A DNA stretch of 45,986 nucleotides from an uncultured Neomegalonema sp. (GTDB lineage Bacteria; Pseudomonadota; Alphaproteobacteria; Rhodobacterales; Rhodobacteraceae): positions 1-45,986 of the forward strand of contig CALLLP010000047.1 in NCBI GenBank assembly GCA_938008165.1, in the 5' to 3' direction. Each line of letters opens with the position of its first letter. Positions within the stretch are counted from its first letter, which is position 1. Under the pieces are notes generated by a model. That model was not told the origin of the DNA. It did not search any database and saw nothing but the letters and a program-made list of their open reading frames with translations. Below are positions 1 through 8,587 of this stretch, one piece after another. The translations under genes and the position numbers were made by a program.

Positions 1-26
1 AAACCCCGCCGTAAAATCCGGTTCTC

Positions 27-773
27 TCACAAAATCTGGCTGAGGAACTCGCGGGTGCGGGGGTCGTTGGCTTGGGTGAAGAAGGTTGCGGGGGGGCCAT
101 GTTCCACGATGACGCCGCGATCCGTAAAGTAGATATGATCGGCGATTTCCTTGGCGAAGCCCATCTCGTGCGTGACGAGAATGCAGGTCATGCCCTCGGC
201 GGCCAGATCCTTGATCGTGACCAGCACTTCCTTGACCGTTTCGGGGTCGAGCGCTGCGGTCACCTCGTCAAACAGCATCACATCGGGATTCATCGCGAGG
301 CTGCGGGCGATGGCTGTGCGCTGTTGCTGTCCGCCTGACAACTCGCCGGGATAGGCGTTTTCCTTGCCCTCCAGCCGCACTTTCTTGATGAGCGCGCGGG
401 CCTCGGCCTCGACCGCCTCCTTGTCGCGTTTGAGGACCAAGAGAGGGGCCATCATCACGTTTTCCAGCGCGGTCTTGTGCGGAAAGAGATTGTATTGCTG
501 GAAGACCATCCCGACCTTCTTGCGCAAGGCCAGCTTGTCCAGCTCCGGGTCGTGAACCTCGATACCCTCGACCGAGATCGAGCCGCCCTGAATGTCGTTG
601 AGACCATTGATACAACGGATCAGGGTGGATTTGCCGGACCCCGACGGCCCGATGATACAGATCACCTCGCCCTTCATCACATCCAGCGATACGCCTTTCA
701 GGACCTTCAGGTCACCGAAGGATTTATGCACATCCTTGATCGAGATGATCGGCTGTTCAGGGGTCCAGGTCAT
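27..773 (-). CDS. Polar amino-acid ABC transporter, ATP-binding protein
   Basis: This is the cytoplasmic ATPase of a polar amino-acid importer (248 residues, the usual size). The Walker A motif GPSGSGKST lies at residues 42-50, followed by a Q-loop (VFQQYNLFPH), the signature LSGGQQQR, and a Walker B FDEVTAALDP in which Val replaces the usual Pro, a common variant in this family. The reading frame is open further upstream, but I choose the ATG at 773 because its ATGA overlaps the stop of the permease gene before it, implying translational coupling. It is the last gene of a permease-permease-ATPase operon. The substrate cannot be read from the ATPase. Confidence 0.93.
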   Translation of the reverse strand: MTWTPEQPIISIKDVHKSFGDLKVLKGVSLDVMKGEVICIIGPSGSGKSTLIRCINGLNDIQGGSISVEGIEVHDPELDKLALRKKVGMVFQQYNLFPHKTALENVMMAPLLVLKRDKEAVEAEARALIKKVRLEGKENAYPGELSGGQQQRTAIARSLAMNPDVMLFDEVTAALDPETVKEVLVTIKDLAAEGMTCILVTHEMGFAKEIADHIYFTDRGVIVEHGPPATFFTQANDPRTREFLSQIL

Positions 774-1657
774 AGCTTCACCGAATACTTGCGCTCCAGC
801 GCGATGGTCATGCGGGCGATGGGATAGCAATAGAGAAAGAACATCACGAGCGCGAAGCCGTAGAACGGCATCAGCAATTCAGGATGGTTGTTCTCGCTCT
901 CCATCGCCTGACGGCTGAGGGTGATCAGTTCCTGCACGCCCAGCAGCGAGCAGAGCGGTGTCGCCATGGTCAGGATGGCATACCAGTTCATCCAGGGCGG
1001 GATCATCCGTTTGAAACATTGCGGCAGGATGATGCGCCACAGGGTTTGCTGGCGCGAGAAGGCGAGGCTCTCGGAGGCTTCCCATTGCGCCGTCGGCACC
1101 GAGGCAATCGCCCCGCGCACAATCTCGGAGATATTGGCCATGACCGGCAGGCTGAGACCGATCACGGCTTTCCACCAGTCGGGAAAGGTCAGGATCGTGC
1201 CGAAGAGTCTCACCTCGAAAGGCAAAGCGAGGAGAACGATGAACAGGATCACGAGCCAGGGTGAGTTGCGGAACAACTGCGTCGTGAACCACGCGAAACG
1301 GCGCACCCATTTGTTCAGCGAAATCTGCCCCAGCCCCAGCATCGCCCCCAGCATCGTGCCGATCCCCATGGCGAAGATCGAGATCAGGACGTTGAACAAA
1401 AACCCCTTGGTCAACAAAAACGGCATCCAGCGCCACAGCGCATCGAACGCTTGCCCGGTTGTGTAAGTCGACTGGGCATAGGCGATCACAGGCCAGATCG
1501 CCGCCGCCCCAAGGATCACGGCAGGCGTCCACCATGGCAGATTTGCGACCCACCGCGTCATCATCATCGAATCGGGGCTATGCGCGGCGACATCGAAGGG
1601 GTGGAGGACGGGCAGGTCGGTACGGGCACGAGCCGTGACGCCGGGAATAGATTTCAT
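770..1657 (-). CDS. Polar amino-acid ABC transporter, permease (second)
   Basis: An inner-membrane permease of the HisM/GlnP type, 295 residues. It has several hydrophobic segments (around residues 40-60, 75-110 and 135-155, plus two near the C terminus). The EAA-type coupling loop reads WEASESLAFSRQQTLWRI and contacts the ATPase. The roughly 35-residue hydrophilic N terminus is longer than in minimal family members. It overlaps the preceding permease gene by ATGA at 1654-1657 and the ATPase gene by ATGA at 770-773, so the three genes are very likely one transcript. A heterodimer with the other permease is expected. Confidence 0.92.
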   Translation of the reverse strand: MKSIPGVTARARTDLPVLHPFDVAAHSPDSMMMTRWVANLPWWTPAVILGAAAIWPVIAYAQSTYTTGQAFDALWRWMPFLLTKGFLFNVLISIFAMGIGTMLGAMLGLGQISLNKWVRRFAWFTTQLFRNSPWLVILFIVLLALPFEVRLFGTILTFPDWWKAVIGLSLPVMANISEIVRGAIASVPTAQWEASESLAFSRQQTLWRIILPQCFKRMIPPWMNWYAILTMATPLCSLLGVQELITLSRQAMESENNHPELLMPFYGFALVMFFLYCYPIARMTIALERKYSVKL

Positions 1658-2403
1658 GCCCCATACCCCGGTATCTTCATCTGGCGTTCCCAGTTGTTCA
1701 TGCCCATGACCAGCACGCCGACCAACAGGATGTAGACCACAAAGAGCAACAGCATCGTCGGATATTGCGCACTGGGGTAATCGTTCCAGATCGTCACGGA
1801 TTGATACAATAGCTCCGGCACCGCGATGCCGAAGGCCTGTGTGGTGGTCTTCACCAGATTGACGAGGTTATTGTTGAGTGCAGGCAAACAGACGCGCACG
1901 GCCAGCGGCATGACGATGTAGCGAAAGGTCTGCGTGCGCGAGAAGCCCAGCGCTTCGGAGGCTTCGCGGGTCGATTCGGGGACCGCTTCAATCCCGGCGC
2001 GGAAAATCTCGACATTGAAGGCACCGGCGAAGAACGAGAGCGAGATGATCGCCCAGCCAACATTCGAGATGATCGGCTGCACCGTCCAGCCATCGGGGGC
2101 GGTGACGACCGGGGTGAATTGCCCAAGGGCGAAATAGAAAAACAACAACTGGACGAAGGGCGGGGTGTTGCGGAAAAACTGGATATACCCGTTTACGAAA
2201 CCGCGCAGAATCCTGCTTGGCGACCCTTGCAGCCACGCGCCGACCACGCCGATGATCATCGAGAAGATCAGGCAGGCGATGCTCAGCTTGATCGTCATCC
2301 AGATCCCGGACAGGATCTTGCCGCCCGTCACAGGGTCGTACAGCCAGATGAAATTCCAGCGCGGGGCGACTTCGGCGAGGTCGCGGGCGAGATCGGCAAT
2401 CAT
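1654..2403 (-). CDS. Polar amino-acid ABC transporter, permease (first)
   Basis: The first permease of the operon, 249 residues, with the coupling loop REASEALGFSRTQTFRYI. The frame is open upstream to 2571, but that extension would overlap the divergent SPFH gene. The ATG at 2403 gives a standard-length protein beginning MIADLARDL, and a GGAG lies about 11 bases upstream, so I take that start. The protein shows the usual membrane segments around residues 30-55, 80-110, 125-150 and 210-235. The promoter must lie in the 76-bp spacer shared with the SPFH gene. Family and role are clear; the exact substrate (glutamate, glutamine, cystine or a methylated amino acid) is not. Confidence 0.9.
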   Translation of the reverse strand: MIADLARDLAEVAPRWNFIWLYDPVTGGKILSGIWMTIKLSIACLIFSMIIGVVGAWLQGSPSRILRGFVNGYIQFFRNTPPFVQLLFFYFALGQFTPVVTAPDGWTVQPIISNVGWAIISLSFFAGAFNVEIFRAGIEAVPESTREASEALGFSRTQTFRYIVMPLAVRVCLPALNNNLVNLVKTTTQAFGIAVPELLYQSVTIWNDYPSAQYPTMLLLFVVYILLVGVLVMGMNNWERQMKIPGYGA

Positions 2404-2479
2404 GGCTGGTCGCGCTCCATTAACGCTAAAGCTGCACTCGGACGATAGGACGGGAGTGGCCCCTAACAGGAGTAGAGCC

Positions 2480-3349
2480 ATGAAAGCCGAAAACACAAGC
2501 CTCGCAATGGACGGGTTCACGATTATGGCCGCCATCGTCATCGCGGGTTTTCTGGGGGCGGCCGCTTTCATTTCGGCGGGCGTCTATTCGCTGCTTGCGG
2601 TTCCGATGCTGATTTTCATCCTCATCGCACTCAAGGGCTTTATCAGTCTGGAGCCGAACGAGGCGGTCGTCGTCACGCTGTTCGGCGATTACCGGGGCAC
2701 CGTGCGCGATCAGGGGCTGCGCTGGGTGTTTCCGCTGTGCAAGACCCAGAAAGTCTCGCTCCGGACCCGGAATTTCGAGACGGAGCGCCTGAAGGTCAAT
2801 GACGGGGCCGGAAACCCGGTGGAGATCGGCGGCATCGTCGTCTGGCGGGTCAGCAATCCGGCGAAGGCGATCTTCGCGGTCGACAGCTATACGGATTTCG
2901 TGACCACCCAATCCGAGGCCGCCCTGCGCAGCATTACGGCACGCTATCCCTATGAAGCGGATGGCAAGGGGGCGACGACCCTGCGCGATGGCCGGGACAT
3001 CGTGGATGCGGCACTGGCCGAGGAAGTCACCGCGCGGGTGGCGCAGGCGGGGGTCGAGGTCATCGAAGCGCGGCTCAGCCACCTCGCCTATGCCTCCGAG
3101 ATCGCGGCGGCGATGCTCCAGCGGCAACAGGCCGATGCCGTCGTCGCCGCCCGTGCGCGGATCGTCGATGGAGCCGTCGGCATCGTCACCGATGCACTGG
3201 ATCAATTGCGCGACAGTGGCGGCCCCAATCTGGACCCCGCCACCCGCAGTCAACTCGTCTCGAACCTGCTGGTCGTCCTGTGCAGCGACCGGGCGGTGCA
3301 GCCGACGGTGGATTTGTCGGGCAGCAACAGGAAAGGCAGCGGCGACTGA
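2480..3349 (+). CDS. SPFH-domain (stomatin/prohibitin-like) membrane protein
   Basis: A 289-residue protein with two hydrophobic segments near the N terminus (about residues 13-57), followed by an SPFH domain starting around EPNEAVVVTLFGDYRGTV and running to about residue 240. The region rich in Ala, Arg and Gln after it (EIAAAMLQRQQADAVVAARARIVDGAV) is typical of the coiled oligomerisation part of stomatin relatives. Such proteins form membrane rings that organise lipid and protein domains. The ATG at 2480 follows AGGAG at suitable spacing; the longer upstream frame would read into the divergent permease gene. It sits between the transporter operon and its binding-protein gene, transcribed against both. 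A specific function cannot be assigned. Confidence 0.88.
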   Translation: MKAENTSLAMDGFTIMAAIVIAGFLGAAAFISAGVYSLLAVPMLIFILIALKGFISLEPNEAVVVTLFGDYRGTVRDQGLRWVFPLCKTQKVSLRTRNFETERLKVNDGAGNPVEIGGIVVWRVSNPAKAIFAVDSYTDFVTTQSEAALRSITARYPYEADGKGATTLRDGRDIVDAALAEEVTARVAQAGVEVIEARLSHLAYASEIAAAMLQRQQADAVVAARARIVDGAVGIVTDALDQLRDSGGPNLDPATRSQLVSNLLVVLCSDRAVQPTVDLSGSNRKGSGD

Positions 3350-3371
3350 ACGCCGCCGCCACCCCGCGAAA

Positions 3372-3390
3372 CCCCGGAGAATATCCGGGG
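3372..3390. terminator. Hairpin between convergent SPFH and binding-protein genes
   Basis: A perfect 7-bp GC-rich stem (CCCCGGA / TCCGGGG) with a 5-base loop lies between the SPFH stop at 3349 and the convergent binding-protein stop at 3405. No clear T-run follows on either strand. Its position between converging genes suggests a bidirectional terminator. Confidence 0.55.
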
Positions 3391-3404
3391 AGACGCTGGG
3401 CCGA

Positions 3405-4244
3405 TTACTCCGCCAGCCAGTCCTTCAACCGTTCCTTGTTCACCTGAAGGAACGCGGTCGGCTGGATGCCGTGCTTTTTCTCAAGCTCGATCAGCTCGCC
3501 CGACTGGAGCCAATGGTGCTGCATCCCGGACATGAAGCGACCGAACACGCAGTCTTTCTCGGCGAGCGGCACGGCGAGGCCCCAAGGGTTATCGTCTTCG
3601 GAGGTCAGGGGCATTTCGAAATCATCCCAGTCGCCAGAGGAGAGATCGGAGCCGATGGAGCTGTCGTCATAGACCCAAGCGATGCATTTACGATCGCGCA
3701 GGGCCTGTTTCGCCTCGGCATTGCCGGTGAAGGCAATGACCTTCGCGCCGTAGCGCTGCTCGACGATCTGGTTGTAGAACGCGCCCTGCTTGCCGCAGAC
3801 GGGCTTGTCGCGCAGGTCTTCCCATTCGGTGATGCCAACGGCTTTGGGCGACATGACGTTGGTGCCGGAGGTGTAGTAATTCGGCCCGATGATGCCCACG
3901 ATCTCGCGGCGGTCGGCGCGATCAGACATGGTGGCGATCATCAGGTCGATCTTGCCCCCTTCCAAAAACTGCATCCGGTTGGAGGATTGCACGGGCACCA
4001 ATTCGACATCGACGCCCATCTTGGCGGCGACATCCTTGGCCATGTCAATTTCCATGCCGACAAGTTCACCGTCAGAATTGCGATAACCCCAAGGCTTGTA
4101 ATCGGCCTTGACGCCGACGACGAGCTTGCCGCGCTCCATCACCTTGTTCCAGGTTTCGTTGGTGCATTGATGGTCCTCCGCGATGGCGGCGGTCGAAAAA
4201 CTGGCAAGCGCAAGGGCGCTTACAATCGTCTTGAGCAGTTTCAT
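3405..4244 (-). CDS. Polar amino-acid ABC transporter, periplasmic substrate-binding protein
   Basis: A periplasmic binding protein of the polar amino-acid family (SBP_bac_3), 279 residues. The N terminus is a clear signal peptide (MKLLKTIVSALALASFSTAAIA, cleavage about residue 22). The mature part opens with GKLVVGVKADYKPWGY and contains MIATMSDRADRREIV, the ligand-contact and hinge elements of this family. A GGGAG lies 9 bases before the ATG. It most likely serves the permease-ATPase operon at 27-2403, from which it is separated by the SPFH gene. It is divergent from a dimethylglycine-dehydrogenase-type enzyme, so a methylated amino acid is a possible ligand, but this is inference only. Confidence 0.9.
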   Translation of the reverse strand: MKLLKTIVSALALASFSTAAIAEDHQCTNETWNKVMERGKLVVGVKADYKPWGYRNSDGELVGMEIDMAKDVAAKMGVDVELVPVQSSNRMQFLEGGKIDLMIATMSDRADRREIVGIIGPNYYTSGTNVMSPKAVGITEWEDLRDKPVCGKQGAFYNQIVEQRYGAKVIAFTGNAEAKQALRDRKCIAWVYDDSSIGSDLSSGDWDDFEMPLTSEDDNPWGLAVPLAEKDCVFGRFMSGMQHHWLQSGELIELEKKHGIQPTAFLQVNKERLKDWLAE

Positions 4245-4300
4245 AGTGTCATTCTCCCGATGGTATCACGGCGCATCCTGAGAAGGCGCTGCGTTTTTTT

Positions 4301-4312
4301 TGAACCTGTTCA
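4301..4312. promoter_or_regulatory. Palindrome TGAACCTGTTCA in divergent spacer
   Basis: A perfect 5-2-5 palindrome directly after an eight-T run (4294-4301) in the 179-bp spacer between the divergent binding-protein and FAD-GcvT genes. The position and symmetry suit a dimeric repressor or activator site controlling one or both genes. The cognate regulator is not identifiable, and a palindrome this short could be chance. Confidence 0.35.
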
Positions 4313-4423
4313 CCATGCGAAAGACCTGACCCGGTGGCAAGGCCCTACCGTCCGTACTTGACGGCGACGGGGGCGCAGGTGTCACACTCTCCCCCGGCCC
4401 ATAATCCGATGACGGAGCGCGCG

Positions 4424-6826
4424 ATGACAATTCCGGCCCTGCCCACCCATGCCTCTGTCGTCGTGATCGGCGGTGGGATCATGGGGTGCTCGACGCTCTA
4501 TCACCTCGCCGAGATGGGCGTGACGGATGCGGTGCTGCTGGAGCGAAACATGCTGACCTCCGGCACGACATGGCATTCGGCGGCACAGGTGCGGGCGTTG
4601 CGATCCTCGCATAACCTGACGCGGATGATCCAGTATTCGGTCGATCTCTATGCACGACTGGAGCAGGAAACCGGGCAGAATGTAGGGTGGATTCAGAAAG
4701 GCTCGCTGTCCATCGCCACCACGCCCGATCGCCTGACCCATATCCGGCGACAGGAAGCGCTGGCCCATGCCTACGGCGTCGAGGCGTCCTTCGTCAGCGC
4801 GGCGCAGGCACAGGAGCGATGGCCGCTGATGCGGTCGGATGACGTGCTGGGCGCGGTGTTCTCGCCCGATGACGGACGGGTCAGCCCGTCGGATGTCTGC
4901 GCGGCGCTGGCCAAGGGTGCCAAATCGCGCGGAGCAAAGATTTTCGAACATATGCCCGTCACCGGCATCCTGACCCGCGATGGCCGGATCCGGGGGGTGG
5001 AAACCGAGGCGGGAACCATTGCCTGCGACGCGGTGGCGATCTGTGCCGGGCTGTGGTCGCGCGAAGTAGCGGCGATGGCGGGGGCGGATGCGCCGCTGCT
5101 GGCCTGCGAACATTTCTATCTTCTGACCAAGCCGGTCGCGGGCATCGAGGGCAATCTGCCCACCCTGTCGGATCATGACGGGCATCTCTATATCCGCGAC
5201 GATAGCGGGGGATTGCTTGTCGGGTGTTTCGAGCCGATGGGCAAGCCGATCGCCCCCGGCACGCTCAGCCCGGATTTCGCCTTCGGCCTGTTGTCCGAGG
5301 ACTGGGATCATTTCGAACCGATGATGCATAACGCCCTGCACCGCCTGCCCGCGCTTGAGACGGCGGAGGTCAAGATGCTGCTGAACGGGCCGGAGAGCTT
5401 TACGGCGGATGGCTCGTTCATGCTGGGCGAAGCGGCGCAGACGACGGGGCTGTTCTTCGGCTGTGGGATGAACTCGGTCGGGATGGCATCGGGCGGGGGC
5501 GCGGGCATGAATCTCGCCCATTGCATCGTCAACGGGCACACGGCCTATGACCTCGCCGAAGCGGATGCGACGCGCTTCGCCCCCGTCTTCGATTCCGTCG
5601 AGCACCTGATGGCCCGCGCTCCGGAGATTCTGGGCACCCATTACGATATTTCCTATCCGGGCAAGCAGTTAAAGACCGCCCGCAACCTGCGCCTCCTGCC
5701 GCTGCATACGGATTATGTGCAGGCCGGGGCACATTTCGGGCAGGTCTTCGGATGGGAGCGCCCGCTTTATTTCGGCAAGACCCATGAGCCGCGCCTGCGC
5801 TTTGACCGGCCCGATTGGTTCGGGAATGTCGGCGCGGAAGTCAGGGCCGCCCATGAGCGCGCCGCGATCTTCGATGCCTCGCCCTTCGGCAAGATCGATG
5901 TCGAGGGACCGGATGCCGAAGCCTTCATGCTTCACGTCTGCGCCGGGCATGTCGCGCGGCCCGCCGGATCGGTCATCTATACGGCGATGCTGAACGCGCG
6001 GGGCACCTATCAAAGCGATATCACCGTGCAGCGCCTCTCAGAGACGCAATATCGCCTGTTCGTCGGCACGACCGCAATCCGCAGCGACCTGTCATGGCTA
6101 CGCCGTCATGGGGCGGGATTCGACGTGACCATGCGCGACCGCACCGAAGATTTCGCGGTTCTGTGCCTTGCGGGGCCGGATGCGGCCCGGATCGCGCAGG
6201 ATATCGGCGCACCGGACCTGAACGACATCGGGTATTTCAGGCACAGGCTCGCCCATATCGCCGGAATGACCGTGCGCGCGGCGCGGCTATCCTATGTCGG
6301 CGAAGCGGGGTGGGAGATCACCTGCCGCACCGATCAGGCCCGCTCGCTCTATGGCGCGCTCTGCGACGCCGGGGCGCGCCCCGCCGGTCTCTTTGCCCAA
6401 ACATCCATGCGGATCGAGAAAGGGTTCTGTGCGATGGGGCATGAACTCGATAGCGATCTGTCGCCCGTGGATGTGGGATTACAGCCGATGACACGATCCT
6501 CCGGGGGGTTTATCGGGTTCGACGCATTACAGGAACGGCGCGGGAAGGACGCGGGCAAGAGGCTCGTATCGCTGGTTTTCGGGGATGAAACATCGGTCCC
6601 TCTGGGGCATGAGCCGATCCTGCACGGGGGCAAGATCATCGGGCAGACGACCTCCTGCGCCTTCGGGTATCGCATCGGCAAGCCGGTCGCCCTTGGCCTG
6701 CTCGACCGACCTGCCGGGGACGGGGATGAGCGCGCGGTCACGGTCGATATTGCCCGTCGGCCGGTCGATGCGACGCTGATATCCGGGCCGGTTTTCGACC
6801 CCTTGGGCGCACGAATGCGACCCTGA
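4424..6826 (+). CDS. FAD-dependent dimethylglycine/sarcosine dehydrogenase-type protein with GcvT domain
   Basis: An 800-residue two-part enzyme. The N-terminal DAO-type FAD domain begins with the Rossmann motif VVVIGGGIMG (12-20). His51 in GTTWHSA aligns with the histidine that carries covalent FAD in mitochondrial dimethylglycine dehydrogenase. A linker (about 400-470) leads to a GcvT aminomethyltransferase-like C-terminal half, which normally binds tetrahydrofolate and captures the removed methyl as 5,10-methylene-THF. The expected reaction is oxidative N-demethylation of dimethylglycine, sarcosine or a related amine. I choose the ATG at 4424 because GGAG sits 7 bases upstream; an ATG at 4409 lacks such a site. 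The exact substrate is not determined by the sequence. Confidence 0.88.
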   Translation: MTIPALPTHASVVVIGGGIMGCSTLYHLAEMGVTDAVLLERNMLTSGTTWHSAAQVRALRSSHNLTRMIQYSVDLYARLEQETGQNVGWIQKGSLSIATTPDRLTHIRRQEALAHAYGVEASFVSAAQAQERWPLMRSDDVLGAVFSPDDGRVSPSDVCAALAKGAKSRGAKIFEHMPVTGILTRDGRIRGVETEAGTIACDAVAICAGLWSREVAAMAGADAPLLACEHFYLLTKPVAGIEGNLPTLSDHDGHLYIRDDSGGLLVGCFEPMGKPIAPGTLSPDFAFGLLSEDWDHFEPMMHNALHRLPALETAEVKMLLNGPESFTADGSFMLGEAAQTTGLFFGCGMNSVGMASGGGAGMNLAHCIVNGHTAYDLAEADATRFAPVFDSVEHLMARAPEILGTHYDISYPGKQLKTARNLRLLPLHTDYVQAGAHFGQVFGWERPLYFGKTHEPRLRFDRPDWFGNVGAEVRAAHERAAIFDASPFGKIDVEGPDAEAFMLHVCAGHVARPAGSVIYTAMLNARGTYQSDITVQRLSETQYRLFVGTTAIRSDLSWLRRHGAGFDVTMRDRTEDFAVLCLAGPDAARIAQDIGAPDLNDIGYFRHRLAHIAGMTVRAARLSYVGEAGWEITCRTDQARSLYGALCDAGARPAGLFAQTSMRIEKGFCAMGHELDSDLSPVDVGLQPMTRSSGGFIGFDALQERRGKDAGKRLVSLVFGDETSVPLGHEPILHGGKIIGQTTSCAFGYRIGKPVALGLLDRPAGDGDERAVTVDIARRPVDATLISGPVFDPLGARMRP

Positions 6827-6916
6827 CCCCGCAATGGCGCAAGATCACGATCCTCCATCCATCCGCTTCTTCCTTGTATCTCGATCAAAACTGTACCAGA
6901 ACACCCCCTGAACATC

Positions 6917-8473
6917 ATGGGTACGGGGGCGGGCATGACCCTCCTGACACCGGAAGCGCCCCGGCACGAGGCGGGCGCCTATTCCGACGACCAACAAACC
7001 GCCTTCGAGCGGGTCTGCGCCTTCATCGCCCAGAGCGGGCTGACGCTGGAGGGCATACCGGCCCCGGCGCTCGGGTCACGGGCGGATGTCGATGCGGAAC
7101 TGGGGCGTGTCTTCGCGATTCTTGGCAAGGCGGGGTCCGGCAAGACCCGGCTGCTGGCCGATCTGGGGCAAATCCTTCTCGATGCCGATGTCGAGCAAAT
7201 CAGCGCCGATCATGACGTGAAACGCTCAGGTCGCCGCACCTTCGCCATCGTCGCACCGACGAACAAGGCCGCGAGCGTGCTACGCAACCGGGGCGTGGAG
7301 GCGACGACGATTCACCGGATCATCTACACCCCGCTCTACGATCCCGAATACGAAAAGCTGGCCGAATGGCTGGCCGAGGGCGGGAAGGGCGAGCGGCCCG
7401 AACATGCCTCGCTGGCCGAGGGCGCGCTGGAGCGGGCGCTTGCGTTTTTCGAGGAGACGAAATCGATCCCGGCGGCGCTGGCCAGTGCGGGGCTGCGGGG
7501 ATCGGAATTCATCACCGGCTGGACCCGGCGCGACGATTCCATCGATATCGGCCTCGTGGATGAAGCATCGATGCTGGACGACAAGCAACTCGAAGACCTG
7601 CGCCGGGTCTTCGATACGCTGATCCTGTTTGGCGATCCGGCCCAGCTCGCCCCCGTGGGACAATCGGATTCGATGGCCTTCGATTCCCTGCCCGAAGACG
7701 GCAAGGTCTATCTGGAGCAGGTGCACCGTCAGGCCCTTGGCAATCCGATCGTCGAACTGGCCTATGCCATCGCAGACCCGACTCTCGATTTCGAGGGATT
7801 CGAACGCCTGCTGCGCGACACCGCCGAGCGGGACGAACGGGTCGTGATTGCGGGCCGGGCCGATCCGGCAAAGATGGCCCGCGCGCCGATGCTCGTCTGG
7901 CGCAACGCGACGCGCATCCGCCTGATCCACGCGTTTCGCACCGCCTATGGCATCCCCGAAACCGTGCTGGAAAAGGGCGAGCCGCTGATCTGCGACGGGG
8001 CGGAAATTCCGCTCAAGCACCGCAAGAAACGGATCGCTCTCGAACAGGCCGGTCTGGTGAAGGGCGCGCAGGTCTTCTATCAGGGACCGGGCCGCAAACC
8101 CGGCTTTGCACGCCTCTATGTCGCCGGGGCCGCCGATCCGCAAATCAGCGTCGCCGCCATCATCCAGATCGAACGCGGCACGGATGCGGAGCCGATCATT
8201 CCGCTCGCCGCGCGCATGGGAGCGGTTTTTCTGCATGGCGCGGCCTGCACGATCCATAAGGCCCAAGGGTCGCAATGGCCCGATGTGCAGGTCTTTGCGC
8301 CCGATCTCTATGCCGCCGCGCGCTCGAACCGCATGGAAAACGGCATCCCGCTCTGGAAGCGCCTCGCCTATGTCGCGATTACCCGCGCACAGCACAAACT
8401 GTTCTGGGTCACCCGCTATGCCATGGCCCGGCCAGAAGGAACGGTCGGCTCGATCGAGCAAACGCTGGATTAG
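6917..8473 (+). CDS. RecD-like superfamily 1 helicase / AAA ATPase
   Basis: A 518-residue SF1 helicase-like protein. Walker A is GKAGSGKT at about 70-77, Walker B is VDEASMLDD, a motif III-like FGDPAQLAPVG follows, and the C-terminal UvrD_C_2 region has TIHKAQGSQWPDVQ and YVAITRAQHKLFWV. This architecture matches RecD/TraA-type 5'-3' helicases, but there is no RecB or RecC nearby and no RecD2 N-terminal HhH region. The start may be the ATG at 6917 or at 6935; the latter follows a G-rich stretch but neither has a strong ribosome site. It is a stand-alone gene between the demethylase and the ROK regulator. A role in DNA repair or processing is inferred from the family. Confidence 0.86.
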   Translation: MGTGAGMTLLTPEAPRHEAGAYSDDQQTAFERVCAFIAQSGLTLEGIPAPALGSRADVDAELGRVFAILGKAGSGKTRLLADLGQILLDADVEQISADHDVKRSGRRTFAIVAPTNKAASVLRNRGVEATTIHRIIYTPLYDPEYEKLAEWLAEGGKGERPEHASLAEGALERALAFFEETKSIPAALASAGLRGSEFITGWTRRDDSIDIGLVDEASMLDDKQLEDLRRVFDTLILFGDPAQLAPVGQSDSMAFDSLPEDGKVYLEQVHRQALGNPIVELAYAIADPTLDFEGFERLLRDTAERDERVVIAGRADPAKMARAPMLVWRNATRIRLIHAFRTAYGIPETVLEKGEPLICDGAEIPLKHRKKRIALEQAGLVKGAQVFYQGPGRKPGFARLYVAGAADPQISVAAIIQIERGTDAEPIIPLAARMGAVFLHGAACTIHKAQGSQWPDVQVFAPDLYAAARSNRMENGIPLWKRLAYVAITRAQHKLFWVTRYAMARPEGTVGSIEQTLD

Positions 8474-8528
8474 GGCCATCGCCGAAAAACCGGCACCCGA
8501 TTGAGTTACACCCAAGGGTTATCATTTT

Positions 8529-8568
8529 ACTTTATATACTTTATGAGTGCATACTGAGGAATGTGCAT
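8529..8568 (+). promoter_or_regulatory. AT-rich repeated region upstream of ROK regulator
   Basis: This stretch stands out as AT-rich in a GC-rich setting. It holds ACTTTAT twice (8529-8535 and 8538-8544, period 9) and GTGCAT twice (8547-8552 and 8563-8568, period 16). It lies 20-60 bases before the ROK start. A promoter plus autoregulatory operator is plausible; no consensus -35/-10 pair can be fixed with confidence. Confidence 0.4.
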
Positions 8569-8587
8569 TTCGTTCAGGTGACCAGGT

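Noticed and set aside
4301..4312. A LexA (SOS) box
   Set aside because: The alphaproteobacterial SOS box is GTTC-N7-GTTC as a direct repeat. This is a tight inverted palindrome with 2-base spacing.
4245..4423. A glycine riboswitch upstream of the FAD-GcvT gene
   Set aside because: The 179-bp spacer is short, and I could not recognise the conserved paired aptamer core.
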